This document shows positions 63,126 to 64,000 of a DNA stretch of 64,000 nucleotides, one piece after another (within the stretch, counting starts at the first letter, position 1; every line of letters starts with the position of its first letter). Below the pieces are notes generated by a model that saw only the letters and a program-made list of their open reading frames with translations, had not been told where the DNA came from and made no database searches. This DNA comes from Nymphaea colorata (lineage: Eukaryota; Streptophyta; Magnoliopsida; Nymphaeales; Nymphaeaceae): NCBI RefSeq assembly GCF_008831285.2, contig NC_045140.1:24880131-24944130 (forward strand), written 5' to 3'. Both the position numbers and the translations under genes were made by a program.

Positions 63126-63603
63126 TATAGACGTTTGACCAAGAATATGCAATAAAAATATTTCAAATTATTGATTCATTGCAACTGATGGCCCAGAACT
63201 AATACAAGTTAGAGTTTTTTATCTAATCCATTTATTTCAATACTTCCACGAGGGTTGTTAGCATTTATTAAATTTGTTTATATTTAATAAGGAAACTATT
63301 AAATCAAATGAAAAAGACGATGTGCCTGGGTGGCAGTGGTGTGAAAACTTGTTTACTTATATTTGGGACCTTTGGGGTAAGTAGGGTTTTTCACTACTTG
63401 GTAAAAGGCCAAAGCCCCCACCCAACCTTTCATTCCCCCTTAAAGTATAAAGTCTGTTTTTGATACCTCGAGGTGCCACCCTTACGATGCTTCAACTTAC
63501 AAGCTAGTGGTCCCTTTTCGCATCATAGAGAGTTGATGCCCTTGGAATTCAAAATGAAAACTGGCCACCTACCAGCCCCATCTGTTGCACCAACCCCCTC
63601 GGG

Positions 63604-63686
63604 AACCTTAGCTCCATGAAAACATACTGCTTCTGAAACACTGGAAACCTTGGCTCCATGGAAATATGCTGCCGCTGAAACATGGA
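63604..63686. repeat. Diverged 41-bp tandem duplication
   Basis: aaccttagctccatgaaaac and aaccttggctccatggaaat start two neighbouring units that both run on to (c)tgaaaca..tgg, with several substitutions between them. Confidence 0.75.
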
Positions 63687-64000
63687 ACCATTGTAATGCT
63701 AAATCAAAATACTATGTACGAGTAGTCTGAATTGAAATAATTCTAGAATGGCAAACAAGTATAGCCTCTTACTCACTAGGAACATGTAAATCCATTTAAA
63801 ATAAAAAAAAATATGCATGTTCAATGGAACTGTTGTTTCTATCGGAAATCATTAGTTAACGGAACAAGTAAAAATAAATGGATAGGGCTTTGTGTTTATC
63901 TCAGGTTAATAAATTTTTCTCAATTGGATCGGATTATGTCTTGTCTGGATAATACATATTCTAGCTGACTAAGCCTAATCCTTCTTGTTTTGTCTTGAAG

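Larger units (their letters stand above)
60851..64000. other. AT-rich right flank, no supported gene
   Basis: Contains long T runs near 60965-60996, a short tandem of aaggatcttcttt near 61546-61572, a foldback-type edge at 62996, and a diverged 41-bp tandem near 63604. Reading frames are short and AT-biased. Confidence 0.55.

Noticed and set aside
1..64000. CRISPR arrays, bacterial operons, integrons or phage modules
   Set aside because: Intron-bearing plant genes and plant repeats throughout; no regularly spaced repeats with unique spacers.

Overview
The window is nuclear DNA of a seed plant, most likely a flowering plant. It is AT-rich and strewn with microsatellites and transposon debris. 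It carries intron-split genes with GT/AG junctions that encode plant-specific proteins. I cannot name the species from sequence alone.

I can support five protein-coding genes, all on the minus strand. From low to high coordinate they are: a subfamily XII (CIB/bHLH62/bHLH49-type) bHLH transcription factor (4098-6134); an intronless SKIP22-type F-box protein with an FBXO7-like layout (17320-18984); an AINTEGUMENTA (ANT) orthologue with two AP2 domains, nine exons and a 9-nt micro-exon (30389-33862); a chloroplast-targeted DUF3054 membrane protein with five exons and a 10-codon last exon (50488-55017); and a two-RRM, glycine-rich hnRNP-1-like RNA-binding protein (59091-60540). Exons were joined by hand. 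Every internal junction uses GT..AG and keeps frame.

Between them lie gaps of about 11, 11, 17 and 4 kb, plus 4 kb and 3.5 kb at the two edges. I find no intact gene in the gaps. They hold (AT)n, (GA)n, (CT)n and (GAA)n tracts, a perfect 58-bp palindrome, a degenerate LINE reverse-transcriptase fragment (37.66-38.40 kb), several foldback elements that look like one MITE family, tRNA-like SINE candidates, and copies of an ATCCGAAT-rich repeat. At 40 kb there is a promoter-like block (TATA box, leader, short open frame with an LDLNL motif) that may be the head of a broken or unrecognised gene.

The five genes do not form a pathway. Two are transcription factors (ANT for organ growth and ovule development; the bHLH for G-box/E-box control), one is a likely SCF ubiquitin-ligase adaptor, one an mRNA-binding protein and one a plastid membrane protein of unknown role. 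I see no operon, gene cluster or clear new system. The observations most worth checking are the four upstream ORFs packed before the ANT start, the overlapping uORF before the DUF3054 start, the foldback family and the 40-kb promoter-like block.
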